64,000 nt of DNA, taken from positions 1 through 64,000 of the forward strand of contig MHZX01000083.1 of the NCBI GenBank assembly GCA_001828935.1. The letters run 5' to 3'. The DNA is from Rhodocyclales bacterium RIFCSPLOWO2_02_FULL_63_24 (GTDB taxonomy: Bacteria > Pseudomonadota > Gammaproteobacteria > Burkholderiales > Rhodocyclaceae). Below, piece by piece: positions 8,984 to 18,137 of the stretch; position 1 is the stretch's first letter; each line of letters starts with the position of its first letter. Made by a program: the position numbers and the translations under genes. Below the pieces are notes generated by a model, which ran no database searches, was not told the DNA's origin, and was given only the letters and a program-made list of their open reading frames with translations.

Positions 8984-10891
8984 ATGAGCGATTTTCAAGG
9001 AATGGAAGACCTACTCCAGGATTTCCTGGTTGAGGCCGGCGACCTGCTGTCTGGAGTCGATAACAAGCTGGTGGATCTCGAGCAGAATCCGGGGGACCAT
9101 GCCCTGCTCAACGAGATCTTTCGCGGATTCCACACCATCAAGGGCGGCGCCGGTTTTCTCAATGCGGCCGAACTGGTCACGCTGTGCCATTTGACGGAAA
9201 ACCTGTTTGACCGCCTGCGCAATGGCGAGTTGACCATCACTGGCGAGGTCATGGATGTGATCATGGCTGCAACGGCCGGCGTACGCGATATGTTCGGCAT
9301 GCTGGAGCGTGGCGTGCAGCCCGATCCGGCTGATCCTGACGTTCTCGCACGGCTCAAGGCCGCCTTGGCCGGCGAGCCGCTGGCTTCGGTTGCGGCGCCA
9401 GTTGTTGCTGTTGCCGCGCCGGCGGCGAGTTCACCTGCACCTGCGGGGAGCGGTCCCGACTGGAACAACCTTTTTAGTGCCGTAACGGGGGCCGCCGCGC
9501 CGGCGGCGGCGATGGAGGCCACCGGCATGACTCCCGCGGCACCTCATGTCAGCCACGATGTCAGCGGCGAGACGCCGGAGCAGATCATTCACGCTGCGGT
9601 TGGACGCCGTGCCGCAGACAAGCCGGGCGCACAAGTTCCGGTGGGTCGTCGCGAAACAGAGAAGGCGCGCGACAACTCGATCCGGGTCGATACCACGCGA
9701 CTCGATCAGGTGCTCAACCTGTCGGGAGAAATTGGCCTGACCAAGAACCGGTTGAATGCGTTGCGCTCGGACATTCTCAACGGCCGCTCCGATACCGAGA
9801 CGCTGCACGCGCTTGACCAGGCCGTGAGTCAGCTTGATCTGCTGGTGTCGGATCTGCAGAACGCCGTGATGAAAACGCGGATGCAGCCGGTCGGGCGTCT
9901 GTTCCAGAAGTATCCGCGCATCGCGCGGGATCTCGCCCGTAGTCTGGGCAAGGACGTCGAACTCGTCCTGGTTGGCGAAGAGACTGAAATTGACAAGACA
10001 ATGATCGAGGACTTGTCCGACCCGATTATTCACTTGATCCGCAACGCCGTTGATCATGGCGTCGAATCGACCGAAGACCGGCGTGCGGCAGGCAAGCCGG
10101 AGAAGTCGCAAGTCAGGCTGGAGGCGCGTCAGGAGGGCGACCACATCGTTCTCCTGGTTTCCGACGATGGTCGCGGAATGAACGCCGAGCGCTTGCGCGC
10201 AAAGGCGTTGGAAAAAGGCATCATCACCGACGAAGAAGCCAACACGATGGACGAGCGGCAGAGCTTCAATCTCGTGATGCTGCCAGGGTTCTCGACCAAG
10301 GATGTTGCGTCCGACGTTTCCGGGCGCGGCGTCGGTATGGACGTGGTCAAGACCAACATCCAGAAGCTCAATGGCTCCATTGAGATAAAGAGCGTGTTGG
10401 GCAAGGGTTCGACGTTCATCATTTCACTGCCGTTGACGCTGGCAATCCTGCCGGTGCTGCTGGTCAAGCTTGGCGACCAGCCGTTCGCCGTACCGCTGTC
10501 CATGGTCAGGGAAATATTGCCCATCAAGATCGACGCCGTACAGGAGGTTGGCGGCTGCGCAACGATGGTTGTCCGTGGCGAGGTCATGCCGATGTATCCG
10601 CTCAACTATCTGCTTGGCTGGACGTCGGAGCGGATTCCCGAGTACGGCGTGCTGATGCAGATGGCCGAGCATACGTTTATTCTGGCCATCGACGGATTCA
10701 TGGGACGCGAAGACGCTGTCATCAAATCACTCGACGATTTCCGTCCCAAGGGCGTTGCCGGTGTTACCACGCTGTCGAATGGGCAGATTGTGCTGATTCT
10801 GGATATGAAGGAAGTTCTCGGTGCATTCGGTGAAGGTCGCGGCGTCCCGCGCTCTGCTTTCATTCCAATGGAGAAGTTGGCGGCGGCCTGA
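8984..10891 (+). CDS. cheA: Chemotaxis histidine kinase CheA (short linker, no obvious P2 domain)
   Basis: Sensor kinase that phosphorylates CheY and CheB. Starting from the ATG at 8984, 6 bases after a GGGGGAG ribosome-binding site (an ATG at 8978 is too close to it), the protein has 635 residues. The HPt domain carries phosphorylated His50 (FHTIKGGAGF). An Ala/Pro-rich linker covers about 130-220. The dimerisation segment (about 225-290) is followed by the ATPase domain with N box (HLIRNAVDHGVE), G1 (DDGRGM) and G2 (GRGVGMDVV), then a CheW-like P5 domain. No recognisable P2 CheY/CheB-docking domain was seen in the linker. It closes the chemotaxis cluster, 206 bp before flhB. Confidence 0.97.
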   Translation: MSDFQGMEDLLQDFLVEAGDLLSGVDNKLVDLEQNPGDHALLNEIFRGFHTIKGGAGFLNAAELVTLCHLTENLFDRLRNGELTITGEVMDVIMAATAGVRDMFGMLERGVQPDPADPDVLARLKAALAGEPLASVAAPVVAVAAPAASSPAPAGSGPDWNNLFSAVTGAAAPAAAMEATGMTPAAPHVSHDVSGETPEQIIHAAVGRRAADKPGAQVPVGRRETEKARDNSIRVDTTRLDQVLNLSGEIGLTKNRLNALRSDILNGRSDTETLHALDQAVSQLDLLVSDLQNAVMKTRMQPVGRLFQKYPRIARDLARSLGKDVELVLVGEETEIDKTMIEDLSDPIIHLIRNAVDHGVESTEDRRAAGKPEKSQVRLEARQEGDHIVLLVSDDGRGMNAERLRAKALEKGIITDEEANTMDERQSFNLVMLPGFSTKDVASDVSGRGVGMDVVKTNIQKLNGSIEIKSVLGKGSTFIISLPLTLAILPVLLVKLGDQPFAVPLSMVREILPIKIDAVQEVGGCATMVVRGEVMPMYPLNYLLGWTSERIPEYGVLMQMAEHTFILAIDGFMGREDAVIKSLDDFRPKGVAGVTTLSNGQIVLILDMKEVLGAFGEGRGVPRSAFIPMEKLAAA

Positions 10892-10937
10892 CGGCTCGTG
10901 TCCTGCCAAGCGACGCCTGCCCGCGCAGCGAAATTCG

Positions 10938-10952
10938 TGGCACGCTAAGTAC
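10938..10952 (+). promoter_or_regulatory. Weak sigma-54-like promoter upstream of flhB
   Basis: TGGCACG-CTAA-GTAC. The -24 half is a perfect match to the sigma-54 consensus and the spacing is right, but the -12 half (GTAC rather than TTGC) lacks the key GC. It lies in the 206-bp cheA-flhB gap, 146 bases before the flhB start, with the flagellar palindrome (11065-11079) downstream. The -12 mismatch keeps confidence low. Confidence 0.3.
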
Positions 10953-11064
10953 CGGAGTGCAAGGCGTTGTGCGGGGGTGGTTGCCGGGTTGGAAATTTCC
11001 ACCGAAGTAGATTCTAAATAACGGGCGTTTCTGCGCCTGTTCACGGGTTCCCCGCTTGGGCCGG

Positions 11065-11079
11065 CGGCAATAATTGCCG
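11065..11079. promoter_or_regulatory. Flagellar palindrome CGGCAA-TAA-TTGCCG (copy 1, before flhB)
   Basis: Perfect 6-3-6 inverted repeat ending 18 bases before the flhB GTG. It is identical in both half-sites to four other copies in this window, all at flagellar loci. A dyad of this size and symmetry fits a dimeric Fis-type helix-turn-helix such as that of FlrC. Assignment to FlrC is inference. Confidence 0.6.
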
Positions 11080-11097
11080 GTATGAGAGAGAACCTCC

Positions 11098-12243
11098 GTG
11101 GCTGAAGAAAGCGACCTTGAACGAACTGAGCCCGCGTCATCGCGGCGCCTGGAACAGGCGCGCGAAGAGGGCAATGTTCCGCAGTCGCGCGAACTCATGG
11201 CCTTCATGGTGCTGGCTGCGGGGGCGGGGGTCTTTTGGGTTCTTGGCGGATGGCTCTCGCAGCGCTCGTCCAGCCTCTTGCGGCAGGGTCTGAGTTTCAG
11301 CCGTGAAGCCGCTTTCGACACATCCTTGATGACCGGTTCGGCGCTGTCCCTGACGGCCGAGGCGTTTGTGATTACCGGGCCGATATTCCTTATTGCTATC
11401 GCGGCGGCCCTTGCTACCCCGTTCATGATCGGCGGCGGAGTGATTTCTCCAAAGGCGTTCCAGCTGGATCTCAACCGCATGGATCCAATCAAGGGATTCG
11501 AGCGGATGTTCTCTTGGCAAAGCGTGGCCGAGTTGGTCAAGGCGGTGCTCAAGGCGATGCTGATAGGCGGCGTTCTCTACTGGGTGGTCAAGCATGAGCA
11601 GGATCGTCTGTTCGCTTTGCTCAGCCAGCCGATTGAAACCGCATTGATGTCCTTTGCGCAGGTATTGCTCTACAGCTTCCTCGCTTTGGTCGCGGGTCTG
11701 GCCTTGATCGCCGCAATCGACGTTCCATTTCAGCTTTGGCAATACCACGACCGGCTGAAGATGACCTACGAGGAATTGAAGCGGGAAGCCAGGGAAAGCG
11801 AAGGTGATCCGCATCTTAAGGCGCGCATACGCAGTCAGCAGCGCGAGTTGGCCCGTAGCCGGATGATGTCGGAAGTACCCAAGGCGGATGTGGTGGTGAC
11901 CAACCCGACCCATTTTGCGGTGGCTTTGAAGTACGAGAGCGGCACGATGGGAGCGCCAATCGTGGTGGCCAAGGGCATGAACCTGATTGCACAGCGAATC
12001 CGCGAACTGGCAGGCGAAAACCGGGTTCCCGTTCTCGAAGCGCCGCCGCTGGCGCGTGCGCTATACCGCCACGCCGATATCGGTGACCAGATACCGGCGC
12101 CTCTGTATACCGCTGTGGCCGAGGTCATGGCCTACGTATACCAGTTGAACCAGTTCGCGACGTCGGCGGGAGATATCTTGCCGCCGGTTGCACCGACTGC
12201 AATCGCAGTGCCGGAAGGCATGGATCCAGGGATTCCGGAATGA
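11098..12243 (+). CDS. flhB: Flagellar export gate switch protein FlhB
   Basis: Inner-membrane component of the flagellar type III export gate that switches substrate class from rod/hook to filament. The N-terminal half has four hydrophobic segments (about 35-52, 88-110, 145-165, 185-210). The cytoplasmic C-terminal domain carries the autocleavage motif NPTH at 269-272. Length is 381 residues, typical for FlhB. The start is GTG with a GAGAGA tract 7-12 bases upstream. Its stop overlaps the flhA start (ATGA), placing it at the head of the operon that runs to motD. Confidence 0.97.
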   Translation: MAEESDLERTEPASSRRLEQAREEGNVPQSRELMAFMVLAAGAGVFWVLGGWLSQRSSSLLRQGLSFSREAAFDTSLMTGSALSLTAEAFVITGPIFLIAIAAALATPFMIGGGVISPKAFQLDLNRMDPIKGFERMFSWQSVAELVKAVLKAMLIGGVLYWVVKHEQDRLFALLSQPIETALMSFAQVLLYSFLALVAGLALIAAIDVPFQLWQYHDRLKMTYEELKREARESEGDPHLKARIRSQQRELARSRMMSEVPKADVVVTNPTHFAVALKYESGTMGAPIVVAKGMNLIAQRIRELAGENRVPVLEAPPLARALYRHADIGDQIPAPLYTAVAEVMAYVYQLNQFATSAGDILPPVAPTAIAVPEGMDPGIPE

Positions 12244-14336
12244 ACGATGCCTTGACATTGCAGGGGTTTATCGGACGCCTGAATATCCGGCAGATGCTGG
12301 CGCCGCTGCTGATTGTCCTCATCCTGTCGATGATGGTGCTGCCGCTGCCGCCCTTCGTACTGGACGTGTTTTTTACGTTCAACATCGCGATCTCGGTCAT
12401 GGTGTTGTTGGTGGCGATGTACACCATGAAGCCGCTCGACTTCTCGATTTTTCCCACGGTATTGCTGGTCACGACGCTGTTGCGCCTCTCGTTGAACGTC
12501 GCATCGACGCGAATCGTGCTGCTGCAGGGACATACCGGTCCCGACGCGGCAGGCAAGGTCATCGAGGCCTTCGGTCATTTCCTGGTGGGCGGCAATTATG
12601 CGGTGGGTATCGTTGTATTCATCATCCTGACTTTGATCAACTTCATAGTGATCACCAAGGGCGCCGGCCGCATCGCCGAAGTGACGGCACGTTTTACCCT
12701 CGATGCCATGCCGGGCAAGCAGATGGCCATCGATGCCGATCTGAATGCCGGCCTGATTGGCGAGGATGAGGCACGCAAGCGCCGCGCCACGGTAGCCCAG
12801 GAAGCGGACTTCTACGGATCCATGGATGGCGCCTCGAAGTTTGTGCGGGGCGACGCGGTGGCGGGCATTCTGATCCTGTTCATCAACATTATCGGCGGCC
12901 TGATCATCGGGGTTCTCCAGCACGATATGTCGGCGGGCGATGCTGCCAAGACCTATACCTTGCTGACTATTGGCGACGGCCTGGTGGCGCAGATTCCGGC
13001 GCTGATAATTTCGACCGCGGCCGGTCTGGTGGTCACGCGCGTAGCGACCGGGCAGGATATCGGTCAGCAGTTGGTAGGGCAGCTGTTCGGCAATCCGATG
13101 ATTCTGGCTATTACGGCAGCCATTCTTGGAATTCTTGGACTGATTCCCGGCATGCCAAATTTTGTCTTCCTGATGCTGGGGTCGATTCTGGGATTCCTGG
13201 CTTGGCGGATGATGAGAAAGTCCGCGGCGAGCGAGCGAGCGGCCGAGATCGCCGCACCAGAGCAACAGGCGGCTGTCATGCCCGAAAGTGTCGAGGCGAG
13301 CTGGTCCGATGTCGCGCCGGTGGATGTCCTCGGCCTCGAAGTCGGCTATCGCCTGATTCCCCTGGTCGACAGGGGGCAGGATGGCGAACTGCTCAAGCGC
13401 ATTCGCGGTTTGCGCAAGAAGTTCGCCCAGGAGATCGGCTTCCTGTCCGCTCCGGTGCACATTCGCGACAACCTGGAACTTCGTCCCAACGCCTATCGTT
13501 TGACGCTGAAAGGGGTGGCGATCGGCAATGGCGAGGCCTTTCCGGGGATGTATCTCGCTATCAATCCGGGCCGCGTTTCGGGGCAATTGGCCGGCACGCC
13601 GACCCAGGATCCCGCCTTTGGTCTACCCGCCGTGTGGATCGACGCCGGATCGCGGGAGCAGGCCCATGTTTACGGTTACACCGTAGTCGACGCCAGTACC
13701 GTGGTTGCAACCCATCTCAATCACATCATCCTGTCGCATGCCGCCGAGTTGCTGGGACGCCAGGAAACCCAGGCGCTCCTCGATCACATCGCGAGCGAAT
13801 CACCCAAGTTGGTCGAGGATCTGGTGCCCAAGCAACTGCCGTTGTCCACCTTGCAGCGCGTGTTGCAGAATTTGCTTGAAGAAGGCGTAAATATTCGCGA
13901 CATGCGAACCATTATTGAAACCCTGGCAGAGCATGCGCCGCGGAATCAGGACCCCTTGGTGCTCACCTCCCAAGTGCGTATCGCGTTGGGTCGCGCGATC
14001 ATCCAGCAGCTCTATCCCGGAGGCAACGAGATGCAGGTCATGGCGCTTGAGCCCGGGCTAGAGCGGGTGCTTGGGCAGGCGCTGCAGGGCGGAGGAGGCG
14101 ATGCCTCCGGAATCGAACCGGGGCTCGCTGACACGCTGATGCGGGAGACCGCAACGGCGTCCCAGCGCCAGGAGGATCTTGGGCTGCCCCCCGTCCTCTT
14201 GGTTCCAGGCAACGTGCGCTGGCTGCTTTCCCGCTTCCTGCGGCGGGTAGTTCCACAACTGAAGGTGATTGCCAATGCCGAAGTGCCGGATTCGCGAACA
14301 ATCAAGGTGACGACCATCATCGGAGCAAATAAATGA
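12240..14336 (+). CDS. flhA: Flagellar export gate protein FlhA
   Basis: Largest export-gate protein. The N-terminal membrane domain has about eight helices (first ones at roughly 20-60, beginning LLIVLILSMMVLPLP). The highly conserved cytoplasmic FHIPEP-family segment near 140-200 reads TKGAGRIAEVTARFTLDAMP. The C-terminal half (from about 360) forms the cytosolic ring that docks chaperone-substrate complexes. Length is 698 residues, normal for FlhA. Both ends overlap the neighbours by four bases (ATGA with flhB and with flhF), strong evidence for translational coupling. Confidence 0.98.
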   Translation: MNDALTLQGFIGRLNIRQMLAPLLIVLILSMMVLPLPPFVLDVFFTFNIAISVMVLLVAMYTMKPLDFSIFPTVLLVTTLLRLSLNVASTRIVLLQGHTGPDAAGKVIEAFGHFLVGGNYAVGIVVFIILTLINFIVITKGAGRIAEVTARFTLDAMPGKQMAIDADLNAGLIGEDEARKRRATVAQEADFYGSMDGASKFVRGDAVAGILILFINIIGGLIIGVLQHDMSAGDAAKTYTLLTIGDGLVAQIPALIISTAAGLVVTRVATGQDIGQQLVGQLFGNPMILAITAAILGILGLIPGMPNFVFLMLGSILGFLAWRMMRKSAASERAAEIAAPEQQAAVMPESVEASWSDVAPVDVLGLEVGYRLIPLVDRGQDGELLKRIRGLRKKFAQEIGFLSAPVHIRDNLELRPNAYRLTLKGVAIGNGEAFPGMYLAINPGRVSGQLAGTPTQDPAFGLPAVWIDAGSREQAHVYGYTVVDASTVVATHLNHIILSHAAELLGRQETQALLDHIASESPKLVEDLVPKQLPLSTLQRVLQNLLEEGVNIRDMRTIIETLAEHAPRNQDPLVLTSQVRIALGRAIIQQLYPGGNEMQVMALEPGLERVLGQALQGGGGDASGIEPGLADTLMRETATASQRQEDLGLPPVLLVPGNVRWLLSRFLRRVVPQLKVIANAEVPDSRTIKVTTIIGANK

Positions 14337-15754
14337 CCGTAAAACGATTCGTCGGCACATCCGCGCGGGAATGTCTGCGCAGGGTGAAAGAGGAACTCGG
14401 GCCTGATGCCGTGGTGATTTCGAACAAGCCCACGGACAACGGCGTCGAGATCGTTGCCATGACGCCCGATAGCCTTGACGCGATTTCTCAGCAGGCGGGA
14501 GCCCCGCGTACCACGGTCCCGCCGGCAGCTTCCTCGCCGCCTGCCGCACAAAAGCCCAAGGCTGCGGACGACGATTACACGGTGACCCTGTCTTCCGCGG
14601 GACGCAAAGCGCCCGTAGTCCGTCCCTGGACACCCTACGAAACGGCTCCCGCTGCAGAACCCGCCCAGGACACGCGAACCCGTCTGCGGCCACTGCCACC
14701 GCGCACGGCGGCGGAGCCGGATGTTCTCTCGCCCCCCCAGGTTGCTGCGTCCTTGCGTTCGGCGGTCGATCACAATGAATCGCCTGCCGCCGAACCGCCG
14801 GTGGAGGTTGCCCAATTGCGGGATGAAATGCGTGTCATCAAGAGCTTGCTCGAGCGTCAGTTGGCCGGCTTTGCCTGGGGTGAAATGGCCCGCGATACGC
14901 CGGTTCGCGCACTGCTGCTGGGGGAAATGATCGAAGCCGGGTTCTCCGGCCAGCTTGCGCGACGTCTGGTGCAGGACATGCCCCCGGACATGAATCAGGA
15001 TGACGGACGCAAGTGGCTAAAGGCGGCGGTCAATCGGCGTTTGCGCACCTTGCCGACGGAGTCGGATTTCATTGACCGCGGCGGTGTGTATGCCATCGTC
15101 GGGCCTACCGGCGTGGGCAAGACCACGACTACGGCAAAGCTGGCCGCGCGTTGCGTGGTGCGCTATGGCGCAGACCGTCTGGCGCTCCTGACCACGGACG
15201 GCTACCGGATCGGGGCGCAGGAGCAATTGCGGATATATGGTCGCATCCTTGGCGTACCGGTGTTCGTGGTACGCGACGGCGAGGATCTGCGCCGTACCCT
15301 GGCTGATCTGCGCGACAAGCATATGGTCCTGATCGACACCGTCGGCATGAGTCAGCGCGACCGCATGGTAGCCGAGCAGGCGGCGATGCTGATGCGCTCG
15401 GGAGAGGTGAATAGACTGCTGCTGCTCAATGCCGGCTGCCGCGGCGACACTTTGGACGATGTGGTGCGCGCCTATGCCGGCGAGGATCTGGCCGGTTGCA
15501 TTATGACCAAGGTCGACGAGGCGACTGCGCTTGCGCCAGCACTCGATTGCATCATCCGGCACGGCCTGACGCTTAGTTACGTGGCAAACGGTCAGAGGGT
15601 ACCTGAGGATCTGCACTTGCCCAATCGCAATTACCTGCTGCATCGGGCGTTCAAAGTCGGCGCTGGTGATACGGCGCACAGCCTGCGCGATGAAGAGGTC
15701 GCCCTGGCAATCTCGCCGCGCAGTTCGTCGTCGCTGGGAGCTTCCTTTGCTTGA
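14333..15754 (+). CDS. flhF: Flagellar SRP-type GTPase FlhF
   Basis: SRP-family GTPase that marks the cell pole for flagellar assembly. The N-terminal basic segment (1-45) is followed by a Pro/Ala-rich, poorly conserved region (50-160), a helical N domain (about 165-240) and the G domain. The P-loop lies at 257-264 (GPTGVGKT). Later motifs are TTDGYRIGAQEQL, DTVGMSQRD and TKVDEA. The protein has 473 residues. It overlaps flhA by four bases and is followed by its antagonist flhG. Together the pair points to polar flagella with controlled number. Confidence 0.96.
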   Translation: MTVKRFVGTSARECLRRVKEELGPDAVVISNKPTDNGVEIVAMTPDSLDAISQQAGAPRTTVPPAASSPPAAQKPKAADDDYTVTLSSAGRKAPVVRPWTPYETAPAAEPAQDTRTRLRPLPPRTAAEPDVLSPPQVAASLRSAVDHNESPAAEPPVEVAQLRDEMRVIKSLLERQLAGFAWGEMARDTPVRALLLGEMIEAGFSGQLARRLVQDMPPDMNQDDGRKWLKAAVNRRLRTLPTESDFIDRGGVYAIVGPTGVGKTTTTAKLAARCVVRYGADRLALLTTDGYRIGAQEQLRIYGRILGVPVFVVRDGEDLRRTLADLRDKHMVLIDTVGMSQRDRMVAEQAAMLMRSGEVNRLLLLNAGCRGDTLDDVVRAYAGEDLAGCIMTKVDEATALAPALDCIIRHGLTLSYVANGQRVPEDLHLPNRNYLLHRAFKVGAGDTAHSLRDEEVALAISPRSSSSLGASFA

Positions 15755-16595
15755 GCGGCTTCATCACGCAGCCGGAGATCAGGCTGCCGGGCTGCGTCGT
15801 CTGTTTGGTGTGCGGGCGCCGCAGGTGATCGCTTTCGTTTCCGGGCGGGATGCCTGTGGCCGAACCACCTTGCTGGTGCAGACGGCGGCGGCTCTAGCGC
15901 ATGCGGGGCATGGCGTCGTGATCATCGACGAGAATTCCGGACCCGATAACGTCCTGTCGACCTTTGGCGTGAAGTCGCGCTATGACCTGATCGACATGCT
16001 GCGCGGCGGTCGCTCGGTGCAGCAGATCATGCAGCCTGTCGCACCCATGGTCCGGGCAGTTGCAGCCTCCCGCTTCGCCGACGAATTGCTGCACGTGGAT
16101 GCTGCTTCCGCAGAATATCTGAATGCCGGGCTGCGGCAAGTTCAGCAAGGCGCATCGTTTGTCATGATCGATTGTGCAGCAAGGCAGGGCGGACATATTT
16201 CGCCGCTTGCACTTGCCGCCAGGCACGTTGCGGTGGTGGTGGCGGCACAGAGTTCGGCGATTACCCATGCCTACGCGCTTATCAAGCGGCTGGCCCGCGA
16301 GCGTGGGCGCGATCGGTTTCAGGTGGTAGTCACCCGCGCCCGATCCGACGCAGAAGCCCAGGCCATTTTTGACAACCTGCGGCGCACTGCACGAGAGCAT
16401 CTTGGCGTTCGGCTCGACTATCTCGGCGGCTCGCGTGTGCCCATGACAGACCATCTCGCTGATGCGCTCCAAAGCAGGCTGCCTCCCGGTGGCGAGGAAA
16501 TTGATGGTGGCGGATTCCTTCCTTTCGAAGGGCGGCCAGGGGTGGGTCGGAGTCTGTCCGGGCATGTGCCGAAGCGCCTGGAATCGGTGGTATAG
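15747..16595 (+). CDS. flhG: FlhG/FleN-like MinD-family flagellar number regulator with divergent P-loop
   Basis: MinD/ParA-type protein in the position of FlhG (FleN), which limits flagellar number and counteracts FlhF and the master regulator. The start is set at TTG 15747, six bases after a GGGAG ribosome-binding site and overlapping the end of flhF; this gives 282 residues and removes an N-terminal extension that is out-of-frame flhF sequence. The ATP-binding loop reads SGRDACGRTTL, so both lysines of the usual KGGxGK(T/S) are replaced (Arg in the second case). ATP use may be altered or lost. Core strands VVIIDEN and FVMIDCAARQGG are recognisable. The role comes mainly from context. Confidence 0.82.
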   Translation: MLERLHHAAGDQAAGLRRLFGVRAPQVIAFVSGRDACGRTTLLVQTAAALAHAGHGVVIIDENSGPDNVLSTFGVKSRYDLIDMLRGGRSVQQIMQPVAPMVRAVAASRFADELLHVDAASAEYLNAGLRQVQQGASFVMIDCAARQGGHISPLALAARHVAVVVAAQSSAITHAYALIKRLARERGRDRFQVVVTRARSDAEAQAIFDNLRRTAREHLGVRLDYLGGSRVPMTDHLADALQSRLPPGGEEIDGGGFLPFEGRPGVGRSLSGHVPKRLESVV

Positions 16596-16600
16596 TCGTT

Positions 16601-16613
16601 CCGTCTTAGACGG
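16601..16613. repeat. Small inverted repeat in the fliA leader
   Basis: CCGTC-TTA-GACGG, a 5-bp stem with a 3-base loop, 17 bases upstream of the fliA ATG in the 35-bp flhG-fliA gap. The fliA start has no clear ribosome-binding site, so local RNA structure could matter for its translation. It is small enough to be chance. Confidence 0.35.
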
Positions 16614-16630
16614 CATAATCGACCGGATCG

Positions 16631-17395
16631 ATGTACACCGCACAGGGCGTGCTCGCCAAAGAGCAGCTCGTTTCCAAGTATGTTCCCCTCGTCAAGCGCA
16701 TCGCCTTTCATTTGATGGCGAAGCTGCCGGCCAGCGTCGAAGTCGACGATCTGGTGCAGAACGGAATGATTGGTCTGCTTGACGCCATGAGCCGCTATGA
16801 GGAGGGGCTTGGTGCCCAATTCGAGACCTATGCCGTACAGCGGATACGCGGCGCCATGCTCGATGGCTTGAGGGAAAATGACTGGCTGCCGCGTGGTGCA
16901 CGTCGCGAAATGCGGCGTGTCGAGGCTGCGATCCACAAGTTGGAACACGAAAACGGACGCCAACCCTCGGAAAGCGAACTGGCGGCGGCACTTGACCTGA
17001 GTTTGGCCGACTACCAGAAACTGCTGCTCGAGGCGCGCGGCCACCAACTGGTTTATCTGGAGGACCTGACGGATGGCCAGAGCGGCGATTTTCTCGATCG
17101 ACACGGTCCGACGCCGGGCCTTGATCCCTTGGCCATGCTCGAGGAAGCAGGAACCCGTCAAGCCTTGGTGACCGCCATCGAAGCCCTGCCGGACCGCGAA
17201 AAAATGATGATGGCCTTGTATTATGAGCAGGATCTGAATCTACGGGAGATTGGCGAGGTGTTGGGCGTCACCGAGTCTCGGGTATGTCAATTGCACAGTC
17301 AGGCGATCGTTCGTCTGCGGGCGGCGGTGGTTGGCGACGACAAGCCTGTCAGTAAGGTCCGCCGCGGTCGCAAAGCGGTTCGACCCCAAGTCTGA
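16631..17395 (+). CDS. fliA: Flagellar sigma factor FliA (sigma-28)
   Basis: Alternative sigma factor for late flagellar and chemotaxis promoters. The 254 residues show sigma region 2 (about 20-90: HLMAKLPASVEVDDLVQNGMIG and YAVQRIRGAMLD), region 3 (about 95-150) and region 4 (about 180-240) with the helix-turn-helix LREIGEVLGVTESRVCQLHSQA (split here for reading only). Its anti-sigma factor FlgM is encoded 2 kb downstream on the other strand. The ATG at 16631 follows flhG by 35 bp, without an obvious Shine-Dalgarno sequence. motC begins one base after its stop. Confidence 0.97.
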   Translation: MYTAQGVLAKEQLVSKYVPLVKRIAFHLMAKLPASVEVDDLVQNGMIGLLDAMSRYEEGLGAQFETYAVQRIRGAMLDGLRENDWLPRGARREMRRVEAAIHKLEHENGRQPSESELAAALDLSLADYQKLLLEARGHQLVYLEDLTDGQSGDFLDRHGPTPGLDPLAMLEEAGTRQALVTAIEALPDREKMMMALYYEQDLNLREIGEVLGVTESRVCQLHSQAIVRLRAAVVGDDKPVSKVRRGRKAVRPQV

Positions 17396-17396
17396 C

Positions 17397-18137
17397 ATGG
17401 ACAAGATCAGTATTGCCGGACTTGCGCTCGGCCTCGCTGCAATCGTAGTCGGGCAAGTGCTGGAAGGCGGGCATGTCGCTTCCCTGGTCCAGCCCACGGC
17501 CTTTCTGATAGTCATCGGGGGAACTCTGGGCGCGGTGATGTTGCAAAGCTCGATGCAGGTGTTCATGGCCGGAATGAAAATGGGCGCCTGGGTGTTTTTC
17601 CCGCCGGTTGTAAATCCACAGCAACTGATTACCGACGTTGGTCGCTGGAGCCACATCGCACGCAAGGAAGGCTTGCTTGCCCTTGAAGCGCAGATCCTTG
17701 CTCTCCCGGATCCATTTGCCAGAAAGGGCTTGCAACTCCTGGTCGATGGGGCAGAGCCGGAACGCTTGCGCGAAGTGCTGGAAGTAGAGATCAGCGCCTA
17801 TGAGGCCCACTTGAAACTTGCCTCAAAGGTGTGGGAGTCCGCCGGGGGCTACTCGCCCACCATCGGAATTCTCGGCGCCGTCATGGGCTTGATTCATGTG
17901 ATGGAAAACCTTTCCGATCCGGCCAAGTTGGGCAGCGGAATCGCCATTGCTTTTGTTGCGACGATCTACGGCGTCGGTGCCGCGAATCTGATCTTCCTCC
18001 CGATCGCGAAGAAATTGATGGCCAACATTGGCCGATTGGTTACCGTTCGGGAGATGCTGGTCGATGGGTTGGTTGGCATCGCCAACGGAGACAATCCGAG
18101 GATTGTAGAAACTCGCTTGCAGGGTTATCTTGCCTGA
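17397..18137 (+). CDS. motC: Flagellar stator protein MotC (MotA/PomA family)
   Basis: Proton- or sodium-channel subunit of the stator, MotA family. The start is placed at ATG 17397, directly after the fliA stop, because upstream in-frame sequence is out-of-frame fliA; this gives 246 residues. Membrane helices lie at about 5-22, 35-55, 148-170 (YSPTIGILGAVMGLIHVM) and 182-205. A cytoplasmic loop between helices 2 and 3 is expected to contact FliG. It is paired with motD (overlap of one base, TGATG). The fliA-linked position and length resemble the MotC-MotD stator of polar flagellates rather than MotA-MotB. Confidence 0.93.
   Translation: MDKISIAGLALGLAAIVVGQVLEGGHVASLVQPTAFLIVIGGTLGAVMLQSSMQVFMAGMKMGAWVFFPPVVNPQQLITDVGRWSHIARKEGLLALEAQILALPDPFARKGLQLLVDGAEPERLREVLEVEISAYEAHLKLASKVWESAGGYSPTIGILGAVMGLIHVMENLSDPAKLGSGIAIAFVATIYGVGAANLIFLPIAKKLMANIGRLVTVREMLVDGLVGIANGDNPRIVETRLQGYLA

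Noticed and set aside
12132-13586. A 484-codon - strand frame opposite flhA.
   Set aside because: Antisense shadow of flhA; low-complexity composition (His, Gln, Arg, Asp) and no recognisable motifs.
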